From Hyalella azteca (Eukaryota > Arthropoda > Malacostraca > Amphipoda > Hyalellidae): 64,000 nucleotides of DNA. The position numbers and the translations under genes were made by a program. The notes beneath the pieces were generated by a model. It saw only the letters and a program-made list of their open reading frames with translations, was not told the origin of the DNA and did no database searches. Position 1 is the stretch's first letter. Each line of letters begins with the position of its first letter. The stretch is taken from NCBI RefSeq assembly GCF_000764305.2, contig NW_025947610.1, positions 1 to 64,000 of the forward strand. The letters run 5' to 3'. Shown here piece after piece: positions 45,026 to 56,551 of the stretch.

Positions 45026-48011
45026 CAGCAATAACTACAGGCTACGCTACAGTTTCAACCCAAGATGGAATACTGGTAGAATTATCAAAAATGTGTTTTA
45101 TGGGTAGCCTAATTGAAAAAATAATTCACAAGAATATATATTTTTTTAATTTTAATCAAAGAAATTAGGCAAGGGATATAAAAACCAATACAATTGACAG
45201 TAATCACAGCCTGCACAGGAATTTTCGTCTCATTCATGGATGGCTTGTGTCAAATTTTCCAAAACAGTCTCCAAAAATGGCAAAAAATCTTTGGTTGTGA
45301 ACTTGTGGCTCAGAAAATAGGCTAGCCTATGTTTCACCAAAAATAAAGGTAGTGCTTGAATTTAAACTTCGGTCTAATTGAAAGGGAATATTCAAGGAAA
45401 GAAAATATATCAGTCAGCTAGAGCAAGTTATTAAATAATGTCAAAAAAATATGCAAGGTCTAATCATACTGAAAAATTTGGCACGACGGAGAAGTCACTC
45501 ATTTACTGATTTAGTCATTACTCACGACTCACGAGTAGGTCAGTAGGGCTAGCTACTCAGCTTCTTATTTCAACCCTTTTCAGTCATCAGCGAATAACTG
45601 ATTTACAAGTCGCTGTCTTTTCAGACATTGTTTATCAAATATTCTACAACAACTAGGTATTTTGTATCAAATTCGGTTGAGATTTTATGTGAAAAGGGCT
45701 ACAAAAACTGTGCCATCAGAAGTCATACCATAACACCATTAACACGGACACAACAAACCACGAACAAACGTCAGAACTGTCAAACGTTACAACACTCGCG
45801 CGCCCCTAACCAAGTTGCGACCTTCAAAATGACCTTGCGATCAACTGTTGGACCTTTAAGTCGCCGGCTATGTAGACAGCACAGTTAAATAATTGCTATC
45901 AATTAAAGGTAGTTCATCAATAGTTAACAACTACATACTCACGCAAAAGAAGTTGAAATCCAGCCAAAAAAAGTCCGTAAAACGTTCATTCTTAATCTTA
46001 TATGGAGGACAGCTAAGTTTTAGTGTTCTAGAGATAAGATCAGTGCGATTCAAGAACGGATTCTTAGACAAGGCGTCACTTCACGACTTACTACTGTATT
46101 AGTTTAGCCTAGAAATTAAGGAAAGGTTAACTATTTTCAACTCAAAACAAGGTATATCTAGTAAATAATGCATTTCACGTTGAAAAATTGTGTTATTAGA
46201 GGCACATAACGGTTGCGGTCTAGCGGAAAGGTATATGTATCAAGATGGTGCAACGGTTACCGAAGTCTTTCCGTCATTACTGTTATCAGATTAAGACAAT
46301 ATCGATAAAGCATAGGCGGTCATACATCGCATACTCAATATTAAAAACTAATTATTTATACAAACAGCATTTCTAGGACGCCAATCACAACTATACTACG
46401 AGCAATAAAAACTATATAAATATTAAACAGGCTCTCAAATCATTAATCGTACTATTCGGTTCGTTCTCCATTTAAATCTAGACTAGAGATGAAGGCGGTA
46501 GCTCACGCCAGTTGATACGGTTAAATTGCACGGATATCTGAATGAATCACAGTTCAATATCTATGCTGCCAACCAGTCCAAAAAAGAACACAAAAAATGT
46601 AGATTTTTCACACCTTTTAGCAAAATCAACTATCCACCTTTGAAAGTTATGGCAAGTACATGAAATAATAAGGCAGAAATTCAGCTTATACAATTAAAAG
46701 GAAGACAGCTGACACTGCTGCTCATGCTATCACCGCTCTTAGCAAAGTGCCAGCCTTTCTATTTGCCCAGCCTCTTGCCGGCGCCAGACCCCCCCCCCCC
46801 CTACCTTCATTCCCCCTCTCCCCACTCTATTGCTACCATAGCAACTCAAATACAAACCAAGAACCCAGAAGACCTTGGAGACCCAGGATTGGTTGTTATC
46901 ACCTGTCTTACACTGCCAGAAGATCTACAAGCAGTCCTACACCAGCTTTCAGTCGAAAGACAGAGAAGTAATTAACGTCGATCTAATGCGCCAATGATGA
47001 TTGCAATTTAAAACGTAATAAAAAACACACAGATAAAGATTCTCATGTACAAAGTCTCAACGAACGCAATTGAATTAAAAACGTTAGAGATTCGTTGCGT
47101 TCAGATTCATGTTGTATAAAATGGGACCAATAGATACAGTGGATTGCGTTTTGAAGCAATCCTCAGCATAACAAGTTCTTTGATTAAACAACAGGACTCT
47201 GTTTACAGATTGCAATCAGTCCACAAGATGCTAAAGATGGAATGCTAGCTGAATGAGCAAACTTCGGCGCACGGCTTTGTCGTACCGCCCCATCACGCTA
47301 ATTTACCAAACACGCGCTGCACCGCCTGCACGCGACTTTGACTTCAAAGCTCCAATTTACGGTTGAGGACTTCGATATACAATAAATCGTCATTGATATT
47401 TATAATTTACGGGTCACAATTTTATTAAACATTTACAAGCAGCATCGACAGCCGGATTTTAACTATTCGAACACGGCACCTCCATTCGATCTTCAAACGA
47501 ATAATCAAACGTATCAAGCTTGACACATAAGGTCCCAATTTCATTTGACCCTGAAAATTTTTCAACTTCAAACAACTTTAATATGCCATTGTAATAAAAC
47601 TTCTACTCGTTCCTTCTTAGAACAGAATTTGAAGACAGAACTTGGGCTCAGGGAGCTGTAACACTCGATTTCCTTTTAACATTAAACTCGAACACACAAG
47701 TTGAACACTGACTGACACCTTCAACACTCAAGAAAACGACACAATTTAAAATTTTAACTCATTCTCCTATAACACGCGTGAGTTTCAACGCGCTAACACG
47801 AGGGAGTTTATTTCAATAGCGTGAGTTTCAACACGCTATTTTTCTCTAACTCACGAGTTCAACACACAAATTAACCACACAACTTTAACAGTTGCACCCA
47901 TTTAATACACATGTCAACTACAGAACTTAAAAACCCAATTTCAACTCGAAAACATTCTACGTACAAGTTAACCACACAAATAGACAGGTTAAATTTAAAA
48001 ATTCAACTCAC
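45026..48011. other. Non-coding stretch upstream of AGL body
   Basis: No exon is supported. A poly-C run (46791-46800) and AT-rich unique DNA are present. Around 47770-47840 a short motif, GTGAGTTTCAACRCGCTA, recurs two or three times. If the exon at 48012 is real, this is intron. Confidence 0.35.
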
Positions 48012-48097
48012 AGGTTTCCCAGTTTCCACATGAGTTTAACACACAACTCCAACACTCGATATAATGAAGCAACGATCGCGCGCGCTATACTTGGCAT
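48012..48097 (-). CDS. Candidate first coding exon of AGL
   Basis: In a CpG-rich patch the minus strand has CCGCCATGCC with the ATG at 48095-48097. It is open for 28 codons (MPSIARAIVASLYRVLELC...) to a consensus donor CCT|GTGAGT after 48012. Two nucleotides are left over, which matches the single leading nucleotide of the candidate exon at 41860 (L-RVASWFG). Support is the donor, the phase and the position only; the peptide is not recognisable. Confidence 0.3.
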
Positions 48098-48116
48098 GGC
48101 GGGAGCGGCGTCTTGC

Positions 48117-48144
48117 ACTGACGCGGCGGTGGCAATTCATATAC
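48117..48144 (-). promoter_or_regulatory. Possible core promoter (TATA-like plus initiator)
   Basis: On the minus strand, TATATG at 48144-48139 is followed about 24 nt later by TCAGT (48121-48117), the arthropod initiator consensus, inside GC-rich DNA 20 nt before the candidate ATG. A CACGTG E-box lies just upstream. The spacing is slightly short of the usual 25-31 nt. Confidence 0.25.
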
Positions 48145-48854
48145 ACGTGCGCAGTAATCTCAACATGACACGATATATCAGCATGATTTAATATACATTA
48201 AAACATGTCGTCAACATATGCCAATAAATGTTAATATGTGTCATTGTATGTCTAAATTTGTCAATACATCACAAAACATTTAATAAATTTATCAGGAATA
48301 ATGGACATTTGTGAAGTTCTATGTGAACGCACGTCTGATATGTCCACACAGCATCCAATAGAATTGGTAGAGATTTTCACTGTCCCAGATACTCGTACGA
48401 GGGTTTCGACAGTTCAAGTGTAATAGTACGACACTCAATTTTCATCGTTTATTATCTAGCTGAATTAAACATTCATAGGCGTTCAGGAACATGATTTACG
48501 GATGCCAATAAATTCACGGTCCACATTTTCAAAATAGGAAGAATATGAAGAGATTTCATTTAGAATTGCTTGGTTACTGAAATTTACCATTTCGCCAAAG
48601 AACTTGACGCAGTTTTGAGAACCATTTTGTTGAACTGAATGTAAAGTTATTCAGTTCTTAAAGGGCTGAGGCAGTTGTGAACCCACATGAACGAAAGAAT
48701 GGCATGAATGTGAATGAAAACATCAGCAACGAGAGCGAAGAATTTTGCTACAGACGCTCGGTTGTTAGACGGGGGTCACCTCTTCAAGGGCACGCGATCT
48801 GTCGAGCCCCTCAAGCGATGTGCCGTCCAACGCAAGGAGCCTTCACTACCTCCT

Positions 48855-48995
48855 GTCATCGTCACCACCACCACCACCACCACGACACCACCTCCAGCCA
48901 TTGTCACCACCACCACGACACCACCTCCTGCCATCGTCACCACCACCTCCTGCCATTGTCACCATCACCACCTTACCGCCTCCTACCATCGTCAC
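48855..48995. repeat. CCACCA-rich minisatellite
   Basis: Degenerate repeats of CACCACCACGACACCACCTC and GCCATCGTCACC. Open frames through it encode only His/Pro/Thr low complexity and are not supported as genes. Confidence 0.8.
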
Positions 48996-48999
48996 CACT

Positions 49000-50150
49000 A
49001 CAAAACGCCTCCTTATGTCATCTCCACTACGCCGTAATCCCCACAACAACAGATCCCTACCATTGCCGCCATCACCACCTCAGTCATCACCACCACACCA
49101 CCTCCACGACGCGCAACAGGCACACGGCTGAGCTTGCTAGCCTCCCATGAATGGTCTGCAAGACTACGACGGCCCGAGGCTACACCGAAGCGACGCCACA
49201 GCACGACTGTCGTACTCGTGGCTACGTTGGCTGCCACGCCCTACAGTCACACGTGTTTCGTCTGCATGACATTTATTGTTTGCACAATACCCAATGTCTG
49301 CATGACACTAATGCCATAACCATGATAATTTGTGGGGAGAATATCTTTGCATCAAGTTTGTTGTTATCGCCTCTTCTCAGTTGCTCACGGCGGATTACAG
49401 CAATAAAATGATTACCAACAATTTTCATTTAATATTTTGTCATCTTTATTAAATTAATATTGCTGACGATTTAAATGCATTTAAACAGTCTAAGCTCAAC
49501 GAGGCACAACCATTACGATTCTTGTGAAGCGTTATTGATGTGAACACAAAACCACACAGTGGTTTACAAAGTGTGGTGCGCATAAACTGTGGTACGCGAG
49601 CTTTACCAGTGAAACTCCGGGAATTTTCTGATAATACGCGGATACTTTCGTGGTCATGAACGATTTTAAACGCAATAGACTTCATACATAAATTATACTC
49701 TTTTGTTCGTCAACAATTGGAATTAGATTGTTTTCAACGAGTCGGTATAAGGTTGAGGCTAATTATAAATTATTCACCACTTCTTAGTGTTAAAAAAATT
49801 ATTGATGAACGTGTATAGGGGGGGAGGGGCGGGCGAAACTCAGCGTCTTCTTCCCGCAGAGTTTTCAGATGCCGAAAAAAAGACGGAATAAATCAAGTTT
49901 TAGCAAACATTTGTGAGTATAAAAACGAGATAAGAACATAGAAGTAAAATATGGTTGTCATTTACTTTGCCACAATACCCATAGATGCGGCGAATCTAAC
50001 ACATAACAACTTCAACCAGTATGGATGCTTTTTTCAGGGAACTGTCTGTGAAAACGTATTTACTGCCAGTCCTTACAAGTAAATTACAAATTACACAATA
50101 ATAATTAGCTTTAATAGATAAGATATGTGATTTTCAGCTGAAGTTTGGAT
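49000..50150. other. Intergenic stretch, nothing recognised
   Basis: No exon, RNA gene or transposon is recognised. A poly-G-rich patch (GGGGGGAGGGGCGGGCG) lies near 49820. Confidence 0.35.
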
Positions 50151-50305
50151 GTAGCTAGACGTCCAGCTACAGTGCGGTGAATGTGTTTAGATATAGCTAG
50201 ACATCCAGCTACAGCGTGAGGAATGTGTTTAGATGTAGCTAGACATCCAGCTACAGCGTGATGAATGTGTTTAGATGTAGCTAGACATCCAGCTACAGTG
50301 CGAAG
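50151..50305. repeat. 42-bp tandem repeat with internal hairpin
   Basis: About three and a half copies of a 42-bp unit containing GTAGCTAGACATCCAGCTAC and then a spacer with GAATGTGTTTAGAT. Within each unit GTAGCT and AGCTAC are complementary and could form a small stem. It lies about 600 bp beyond the stop of the AHNAK-like gene. Confidence 0.85.
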
Positions 50306-50905
50306 TAGTGAACCACTCGATGTGGTTCATGGGAAATGAATCACTCGTGAAAGTGGTCCACCACTCGTGCTTTAATCAGTCCTGATTCACGATACAATAA
50401 ACACAATACTGGCGTAAATTTTTTAAAAATTTTTCGGTGCTTCCTCTTTTTTCGCACCCTGGTTCATGATCTTCAAAAATGTCAATGTCGCTCAACGTTT
50501 ATTTATCCACACTGAATCAACAAGGTTTATTATTTCAATGATAATTTAAAAATAAGCTGCTGTCTGCGTATCATAGGAAGTGGATAAACCTGGAAATAAT
50601 GTGAAATTATGAAAAGTTTCATTTCCAATGTCTCACCTTGAATTGGGTTCAGAAGTTTCAGCGTTGGTTGAACTTGAAAGCTTGTAATTTGCTGACTATT
50701 AGCAAGTGTTTGCGTGTAGAGGGAGGTGAGCTTTGCTACTGAAATGTTAGCTTCATGATCTTCATTGAGATGCGTTTCTTAGTCGGTTCGTTAACACGTA
50801 AATAGCTTGACCATCGTTGAGGGATTTTTTTTAGAGGATCTCATCACAATATTCCATCAATCACTAAAATAAACTACTAACTAAAGTTAATTAATTTTGA
50901 AAGCA
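50306..50905. other. Probable 3' UTR of the AHNAK-like gene
   Basis: On the minus strand this follows the stop at 50906. A minus-strand AATAAA (plus TTTATT, about 50527-50532) lies about 380 nt downstream of the stop and could serve as the polyadenylation signal. Confidence 0.4.
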
Positions 50906-53900
50906 TTAATTTTGATCTTGGTTGTCGACTTCTGTAGACTCGGTGACCTCTTCCGTAAGGTACTTTCTCTCGGTGACCACTCGGGTCGTGACCGAGGAGC
51001 TTTCTGCGAGTCTCGCGTCGTCCTTCAGCAGGTCTGTGAGACTCAACGGGCCTCTGATGACTTGGTGAGTCTCACTGAGGATCTCACCATCGCGAGGGTC
51101 AAACTCATAACTTTCTGAACCTTGAGTTTGAGGTGTGTATTTTATGGTTTTCGTTGTAATGCGTGAAGTCACGTTTGGTCCCTGTCTCTCTAACAACTTC
51201 ATTACGTCATCGTCGTCCATACCACCAGACGTTGTCACATATTCAGTTGATTCCTTGCGTCCGTCACTTGATTCAGTAATGCGTATTCTTTTAACCCGAA
51301 CTATTTTTTTAACAGAAACTACTTCGTCAGAGTCGTCATGAAAATAGCTGGCTGTTGCTTCTGGATCTGTCAAGTCGGACCGCGCCGAGTCATGTTTTGT
51401 CATTTTCGTTCTCCGCACGGTCACTTTGCTACCTTCAATAGTAGGAATGTATGATGGTTTCGTGGTGGTTCGCGCCGTAAATTGATCATCCATGGGAAAG
51501 TCACTTTCCTCTTTACCTGGAAGATCGGAAAAAGTTTCAACGCGTTTTCTAACGGTCGATGTTTCTTCACTCGTGACAACTTCAGTACGGGAATCTGTTT
51601 TAATCCGTATAGGTATAGATGAAGTAGTTTTCGGTGAAGCGACAAGGGCACCTTGAGACGAAGATTCCAGATCAATACTTAAAATTCTTTCTGAAGAACT
51701 ATCGCGGGAATATTTTGTTGGTTCTTTAAAATTTACATTATTTCGTGCCCTTCCATGTAAAGTTGGAATCATAGACAAAGACGAATCTCCCGGTCGTTGG
51801 ACGTCGGGCGAATGTTTTAAATCGGAGGAGAAAGGCTCATGAATATCTTTGGCATTTGCTTCATAAATATTGAACGGGGCATTAATTTTTCTCTCTTCAA
51901 CTGAATGAACGCTACTTCCAGGCAAATATTCACCACTCACGCTTCTTGCGGTACATTTCTTCAAAACTAGATCATCAGTTTCAAAAATTTTGGGCTTCGA
52001 CACATTATATTTGCCTCTTTTCGATAATGGAGAGTTAAATTTACTTCGACGGTATTCATCTCGTGAAGGGATTCCAGTTGCATCAGGGTCAACATCAATG
52101 CCCCCCGATATTGGCAGACCACTACCGACATCCAGGTAAATGCTCTTGACAGCTGAAAAGATTCTCGGTCCATCAGAATCAACTGTCATCGAATTGAGAC
52201 TCGGACAAGGCAAAAGTTCTTGGGTGCTTGGAGGTTGCCCTCTACTCAAAAGTCCAAATTTATAAGGCTGGCTATAACCAGTCAAACTTGACTCGTCCAT
52301 AGACTCATGATATTCATGAGGTCCTCCTAAGACATTGGAAATCCCCATTTCGTGATGCTGCCAGTGATCCACACCTGGAGTTTCAATGTTTAGTTCCAGA
52401 CAACGATATTTTGACGAAAGAACCGGAGCATTAGGCATATTGCACTCAGGCATTTTCTTGTTGAAACTTCCACTTCCTCCAGATAGGTCGGTGTTAAGAT
52501 CTAAATCGACATCAGGAGTCTTCAGCTTTATATAGGTTGCTGGAAGATTTGCTTCGGCACTGACATCAACCTCAATCGTTGAAAAAGCGGGATATTTTAT
52601 ATTACCATCGAGCTTTGGAACATCAATGTTAGACACTTCCACACTCACACCATCCATGTTGAGACCTTCAAGGTTGAAATCGGGCTTGTCAACCTTGCTG
52701 GGTGTTTTTCCATCAAGATCGATTCCACCACATATCGCCCCCAAGTTCATATCCGGCGAACCTAAGTCGGCTGATCCGCCGATGCTCGGGAGAGTGGTGA
52801 TTTCCGTCAGGAGAGACGCACTCAAGTCAGGCACGTTCAAGTCTATATCTCGCAGATTTCCTCCAATCTTACCTTTCTTTCCCATATTCATGTTGAATTT
52901 GGGCATTTTGATTTTAGGCATATTTACGTTGAAGCCATTAACGTCGGCTCCCAGCTTGGGATCAAGATCAGGGGCATCAAGTTTCAGCTTCAAATTTGGA
53001 TCTTCCATCGACAGATTAGGAGCATTCACGTCAAACTCGACGGATGGTAATTTGGCGGTTTCAATTTCAAAGTTTCCCTCAATCTTGGGTTCTCTGATCT
53101 CAATATCTGGTGCACCTATATCCAAATCAGTTTTTCCGAACTTCATTCCAAACTTAGGCATTTTGATGTCGGGCATTTTCAATCCAAGACTACTCTTACC
53201 ATCACTCGGCACATCGACATCGAAATTAGCATCTGGAGCATTTACGTCGATATCGACAGCCTCCTTCATCGACGGCACGCTCGGCATGTCAACACTCAAA
53301 TTGGCATCAAAATCTGGCACAAGCGGCGCTTGACCTCTTAGAGAAATGTCTAAGTCTGGACCATTCAAATCCAAATCGGGAGCATTGATGTCCAACTTTC
53401 CTTTCTTGTGTCCTTTCATGCCAATCTTGGGCATTTTAATGTTGAAACTTCCTCTCCCGCCAGCTGCTAAGTCAGTATCAAGATCTAAATTTGCATCAGG
53501 AGTCTTCAGCTTGATATCGGTTTCTGGAAGATTTGCTTCGGCACTGATGCCACCCTCGATAGATGGAAGAGCTGGAATTTCAACATTAACATCGAGCTTT
53601 GGAACATCAATGTTTGGCACATCCACACTCATACCACCCATTTTGGGACCTTTTAGATTAAAATCGGGCTTGTCAACCTTCACCCCGAACTTGGGCAGTT
53701 TAACTTTTGGCATTTTCAGGTTGAGATCGGGAAAATCGAAGTCAATGCCGGGTGTTTTTCCATCAAGGTCGATTCCACCAGATATCGCCCCCAAATTCAT
53801 ATCCGGCACACCTAAGTCGACTGATCCGTCGATGCTCGGAAGAGTGGGGATTTCCGTCTTGAGTGACGCACTCAAGTCAGGCACGTTCAAGTCTACATCT

Positions 53901-56551
53901 GACAGATCTCTTCCAATCTTGCCTTTCTTTCCCATATTCATGTTGAATTTTGGCATTTTGAATTTAGGCATATTTATGTTGAAGCTATCTACATCGTCTT
54001 CAAGCTTGGGATTAAGATCGGGGGCATCAAGTTTCAGCTTCAAATTTTGATCTTCCATAGACAAATTAGGAGCATTTACGTCCAACTCGACGGATGGTAA
54101 TTTTGGGGTTTGAATTTCATAGTCTCCCTCAATTTTGGAACGTTCGATTTCAACAGTATGCGGTTGACTTTTCATTGACATATTCTTATCCAGACCTCCA
54201 ACATTATATCCATCGCCAATTTTTTCTTTGTTTTTAGTTCTCAAGCCAAAGCTAGGTACTTTGAAGTTGGAGATTTTCAAATTGAAACTCTCTTTGTTGT
54301 TTGCCCTTTCATCTGACTTCAAATCCAAGTCAGTGTCATATTGTTTCGGTGAATAACCTTCAGATTTGATAATTAGCTCATCACTACGCATTCTCTGTAT
54401 GTTTCGATCCGCAGTATTGAAGCTCGAGTGTTCATTTGTTCCATCTAAGTCGGATCGGCATGTCAAGTCAATTCCGCCACATATGTCGGAGAAATTAACA
54501 TCTGCGGAGCAGGCATCAACAGAGTCGCTGATATTATGTGATGCGAGCGCTGTTGTTTGCAATGATGCATGCGTTCTTGGTAAATTAATTTTCAGAGCTC
54601 CTAGTTTCTCTCTTTCGGGAACTTGATGTTTCTCTCCTCCAAAATGGAGGTTGGGATCGTTATCGGCCATGGAAGCATCTACACTGATATTTACGTTTTG
54701 CTTTTCCAGTTGTGCCAGTCTTTTCGAACGATCTAAATAAGGCTGCATATCAAAATTGTCTGAATACTGAGAAGTTGTTATGGGGTATGCCATTTCATCT
54801 CTCAGTTTAATTTTTTTCGCCTTTATTCTCGGTAATTTTACGTTGAAGCGATCTTCCTTCTTAGAACCAACATTTGAAGTCACGACGAATTCAGTGTCAC
54901 CAGATTCAGCAGTCGAAAAATTAGTTTTATGCTTTCTACTACTATCATCCGAATTTTCAGGATCACCAGAAGGGCTTTGATGCTCCTTTTTGAAACTCAA
55001 ATCATGCTCGTGAGATTTAGTCTTCATAAAAATTTGAGAAATTGGAATAGAGGGCAATGTAAATCGCTTGTTTTTCTCAACCTCCGAAGAGCTCAGATTA
55101 ATTCCACTGCGCGAGTACACATCTTCTTCGCTCACATTGAGCTCCCTTTTCATCTTTGAATAAGCCGGTACAAACGCTGGATTTTTCAAGTTGTGTTTGA
55201 GTCCGGATACGTTAGCAGTCTTATCCGACACAGAATCAATATCTTGGCATGAGGATAATTTCTTCCTTTTTAGCCCACTAGTTTTGCTTTTTCCGAAGCA
55301 ACCAATGGATTTATTTTCCTCTGATGAGCTCACGTCTTCCTCAGATTGGACAGGCTTGGTGAGCATGCGATCACTGGTGACTGAAGTGCTTCGGTGAGTT
55401 CTCTTTTCTTCCAAATAACATTGATTAGTTTGTCCTTTACTTGAGGCGTTAATTGTAGACTCGTGGTCCCGACGAGCATCTCCTGATCTTAAAAGATTGT
55501 CAAAGGAAAGAGACCGGAATTTAGAACGACTGCGATTGCTGTCATGATGGCATCGATCTTCTGGATGCACTTTCTCATTTTCACCACTGTTTTGAGAATC
55601 GCACATCAGTTGCTTTCCGTCCAAACTATGAACTGATGAGCTGTAGCAATCCGCGCAAGAGCATGGCGTATTTGCCGTTGATTGCGACTTGTGTGCACAA
55701 GTTTTTTTCTTTGGAGTTCGACTGAAGTGAAATTTGAACAGATCGGAACCTGATGGGGCGAGATCATTCTTTGAAATTTCCTTCTGGCTTTTTGGTTGGC
55801 TTCCTTCCATGAACCAACTCGTGTTCTTAGTAAGCTGCAACTGTTTTTTACTGGCCTGGAAATTTGCATTGGCAAAACTGCCTCGCTCAGCAGAACGATG
55901 TTCCGCTTCAGGGAACTGAAACGGAGCCTTACCTGAAGGGCCAGGCGTGGAGGTGTCGATAACAGTCGAGACCTCGAGAGTAGTACACGACGATGCATTA
56001 TTCTTGAATTCAGAAGCTCGGTTTTTCTTTATGCAGCAACCTCCAAAGGGAAAGTGTAGCTTGTGCTTCTTTAATTCTTTGCCGTCACTCCGTAATGAGT
56101 ATTGAGAATTGTTTTCCATTTCTGATCCATTGAAATCTCTCGTCAGTGTTGTTTTCTGACTTGGGCTTGACTCTTTTTCATAGGAAAAATCACCAACTTG
56201 GTCGGTACGGTATTGATGAACTAACGGAGACCCAGAAACATAGAACGCGTGTCCAAGATGGTCTCTGGTATCAGGATTCGTAGCATAGCCGGTCTCGTGT
56301 TGAAATTCAGGCCTCATACGACCAGCATAGTCACCGTGTTGCATTTTGGTCGCGTCGAACTCTGAAAATGACGCGGGTGGAAAAGCATCGTGTCGGGGAG
56401 CGCGAGGAAACACGCTAGAGTCTGCGGTTGGTCTAGGCACCACTGATTGGCGAGGTTGGGTTGCTTGCGACCGCTCTCGTTCGTACGCTCTGCCGTCCTC
56501 GATCGTGCCACACACGCTCTTGACAACAGCTTGTGGAACATACACATCCAT
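50906..56551 (-). CDS. AHNAK-like repeat protein, 1,881 residues, single exon
   Basis: One uninterrupted frame runs from ATG (CAAAATGG context, with an in-frame TAA nine bases upstream) to TAA. Residues 1 to about 750 are polar, Ser/Lys-rich, with a Cys/Ser/His-rich patch. Residues about 750-1375 are degenerate repeats of hydrophobic/acidic strands and KMPKxxMPKF blocks (NMPKFKMPKFNMNMGKKGK, DFPDLNLKMPKVKLPKFGVK, PNLSMEDPNLKLKLDAPDLD), the pattern of AHNAK/periaxin central repeats. The C-terminal 250 residues are charged, with KKIVRVKRIRITESSDGRK and a Thr/Val/Glu-rich end. No signal peptide or membrane segment is seen. In vertebrates AHNAK proteins are large submembrane scaffolds; function here is inferred only from repeat style. 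The repeat zone contains a roughly 1-kb internal duplication. The plus-strand open frames over it are antisense shadows. Confidence 0.85.
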   Translation of the reverse strand: MDVYVPQAVVKSVCGTIEDGRAYERERSQATQPRQSVVPRPTADSSVFPRAPRHDAFPPASFSEFDATKMQHGDYAGRMRPEFQHETGYATNPDTRDHLGHAFYVSGSPLVHQYRTDQVGDFSYEKESSPSQKTTLTRDFNGSEMENNSQYSLRSDGKELKKHKLHFPFGGCCIKKNRASEFKNNASSCTTLEVSTVIDTSTPGPSGKAPFQFPEAEHRSAERGSFANANFQASKKQLQLTKNTSWFMEGSQPKSQKEISKNDLAPSGSDLFKFHFSRTPKKKTCAHKSQSTANTPCSCADCYSSSVHSLDGKQLMCDSQNSGENEKVHPEDRCHHDSNRSRSKFRSLSFDNLLRSGDARRDHESTINASSKGQTNQCYLEEKRTHRSTSVTSDRMLTKPVQSEEDVSSSEENKSIGCFGKSKTSGLKRKKLSSCQDIDSVSDKTANVSGLKHNLKNPAFVPAYSKMKRELNVSEEDVYSRSGINLSSSEVEKNKRFTLPSIPISQIFMKTKSHEHDLSFKKEHQSPSGDPENSDDSSRKHKTNFSTAESGDTEFVVTSNVGSKKEDRFNVKLPRIKAKKIKLRDEMAYPITTSQYSDNFDMQPYLDRSKRLAQLEKQNVNISVDASMADNDPNLHFGGEKHQVPEREKLGALKINLPRTHASLQTTALASHNISDSVDACSADVNFSDICGGIDLTCRSDLDGTNEHSSFNTADRNIQRMRSDELIIKSEGYSPKQYDTDLDLKSDERANNKESFNLKISNFKVPSFGLRTKNKEKIGDGYNVGGLDKNMSMKSQPHTVEIERSKIEGDYEIQTPKLPSVELDVNAPNLSMEDQNLKLKLDAPDLNPKLEDDVDSFNINMPKFKMPKFNMNMGKKGKIGRDLSDVDLNVPDLSASLKTEIPTLPSIDGSVDLGVPDMNLGAISGGIDLDGKTPGIDFDFPDLNLKMPKVKLPKFGVKVDKPDFNLKGPKMGGMSVDVPNIDVPKLDVNVEIPALPSIEGGISAEANLPETDIKLKTPDANLDLDTDLAAGGRGSFNIKMPKIGMKGHKKGKLDINAPDLDLNGPDLDISLRGQAPLVPDFDANLSVDMPSVPSMKEAVDIDVNAPDANFDVDVPSDGKSSLGLKMPDIKMPKFGMKFGKTDLDIGAPDIEIREPKIEGNFEIETAKLPSVEFDVNAPNLSMEDPNLKLKLDAPDLDPKLGADVNGFNVNMPKIKMPKFNMNMGKKGKIGGNLRDIDLNVPDLSASLLTEITTLPSIGGSADLGSPDMNLGAICGGIDLDGKTPSKVDKPDFNLEGLNMDGVSVEVSNIDVPKLDGNIKYPAFSTIEVDVSAEANLPATYIKLKTPDVDLDLNTDLSGGSGSFNKKMPECNMPNAPVLSSKYRCLELNIETPGVDHWQHHEMGISNVLGGPHEYHESMDESSLTGYSQPYKFGLLSRGQPPSTQELLPCPSLNSMTVDSDGPRIFSAVKSIYLDVGSGLPISGGIDVDPDATGIPSRDEYRRSKFNSPLSKRGKYNVSKPKIFETDDLVLKKCTARSVSGEYLPGSSVHSVEERKINAPFNIYEANAKDIHEPFSSDLKHSPDVQRPGDSSLSMIPTLHGRARNNVNFKEPTKYSRDSSSERILSIDLESSSQGALVASPKTTSSIPIRIKTDSRTEVVTSEETSTVRKRVETFSDLPGKEESDFPMDDQFTARTTTKPSYIPTIEGSKVTVRRTKMTKHDSARSDLTDPEATASYFHDDSDEVVSVKKIVRVKRIRITESSDGRKESTEYVTTSGGMDDDDVMKLLERQGPNVTSRITTKTIKYTPQTQGSESYEFDPRDGEILSETHQVIRGPLSLTDLLKDDARLAESSSVTTRVVTERKYLTEEVTESTEVDNQDQN
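52470..54110 (-). repeat. Internal duplication in the AHNAK-like repeat zone
   Basis: Two segments about 1.06 kb apart encode near-identical runs starting LPSVEnDVNAPNLSMED. Copy one is at about 54110-53440, copy two at about 53055-52470. Copy two lacks about 24 residues between GGIDLDGKTP and KVDKPDFN (the DFDFPDLNLKMPKVKLPKFG stretch is gone) and is more diverged (YPAFSTIEVDVSAEANLPAT). Confidence 0.8.

Noticed and set aside
48677..49150. A 157-codon frame with His/Pro runs
   Set aside because: Most of it is a CCACCA minisatellite, and overlapping frames are equally open.
52626..54050. Plus-strand frames of about 235 codons
   Set aside because: Antisense shadows of the AHNAK-like repeat exon, whose repeats keep the opposite strand open.
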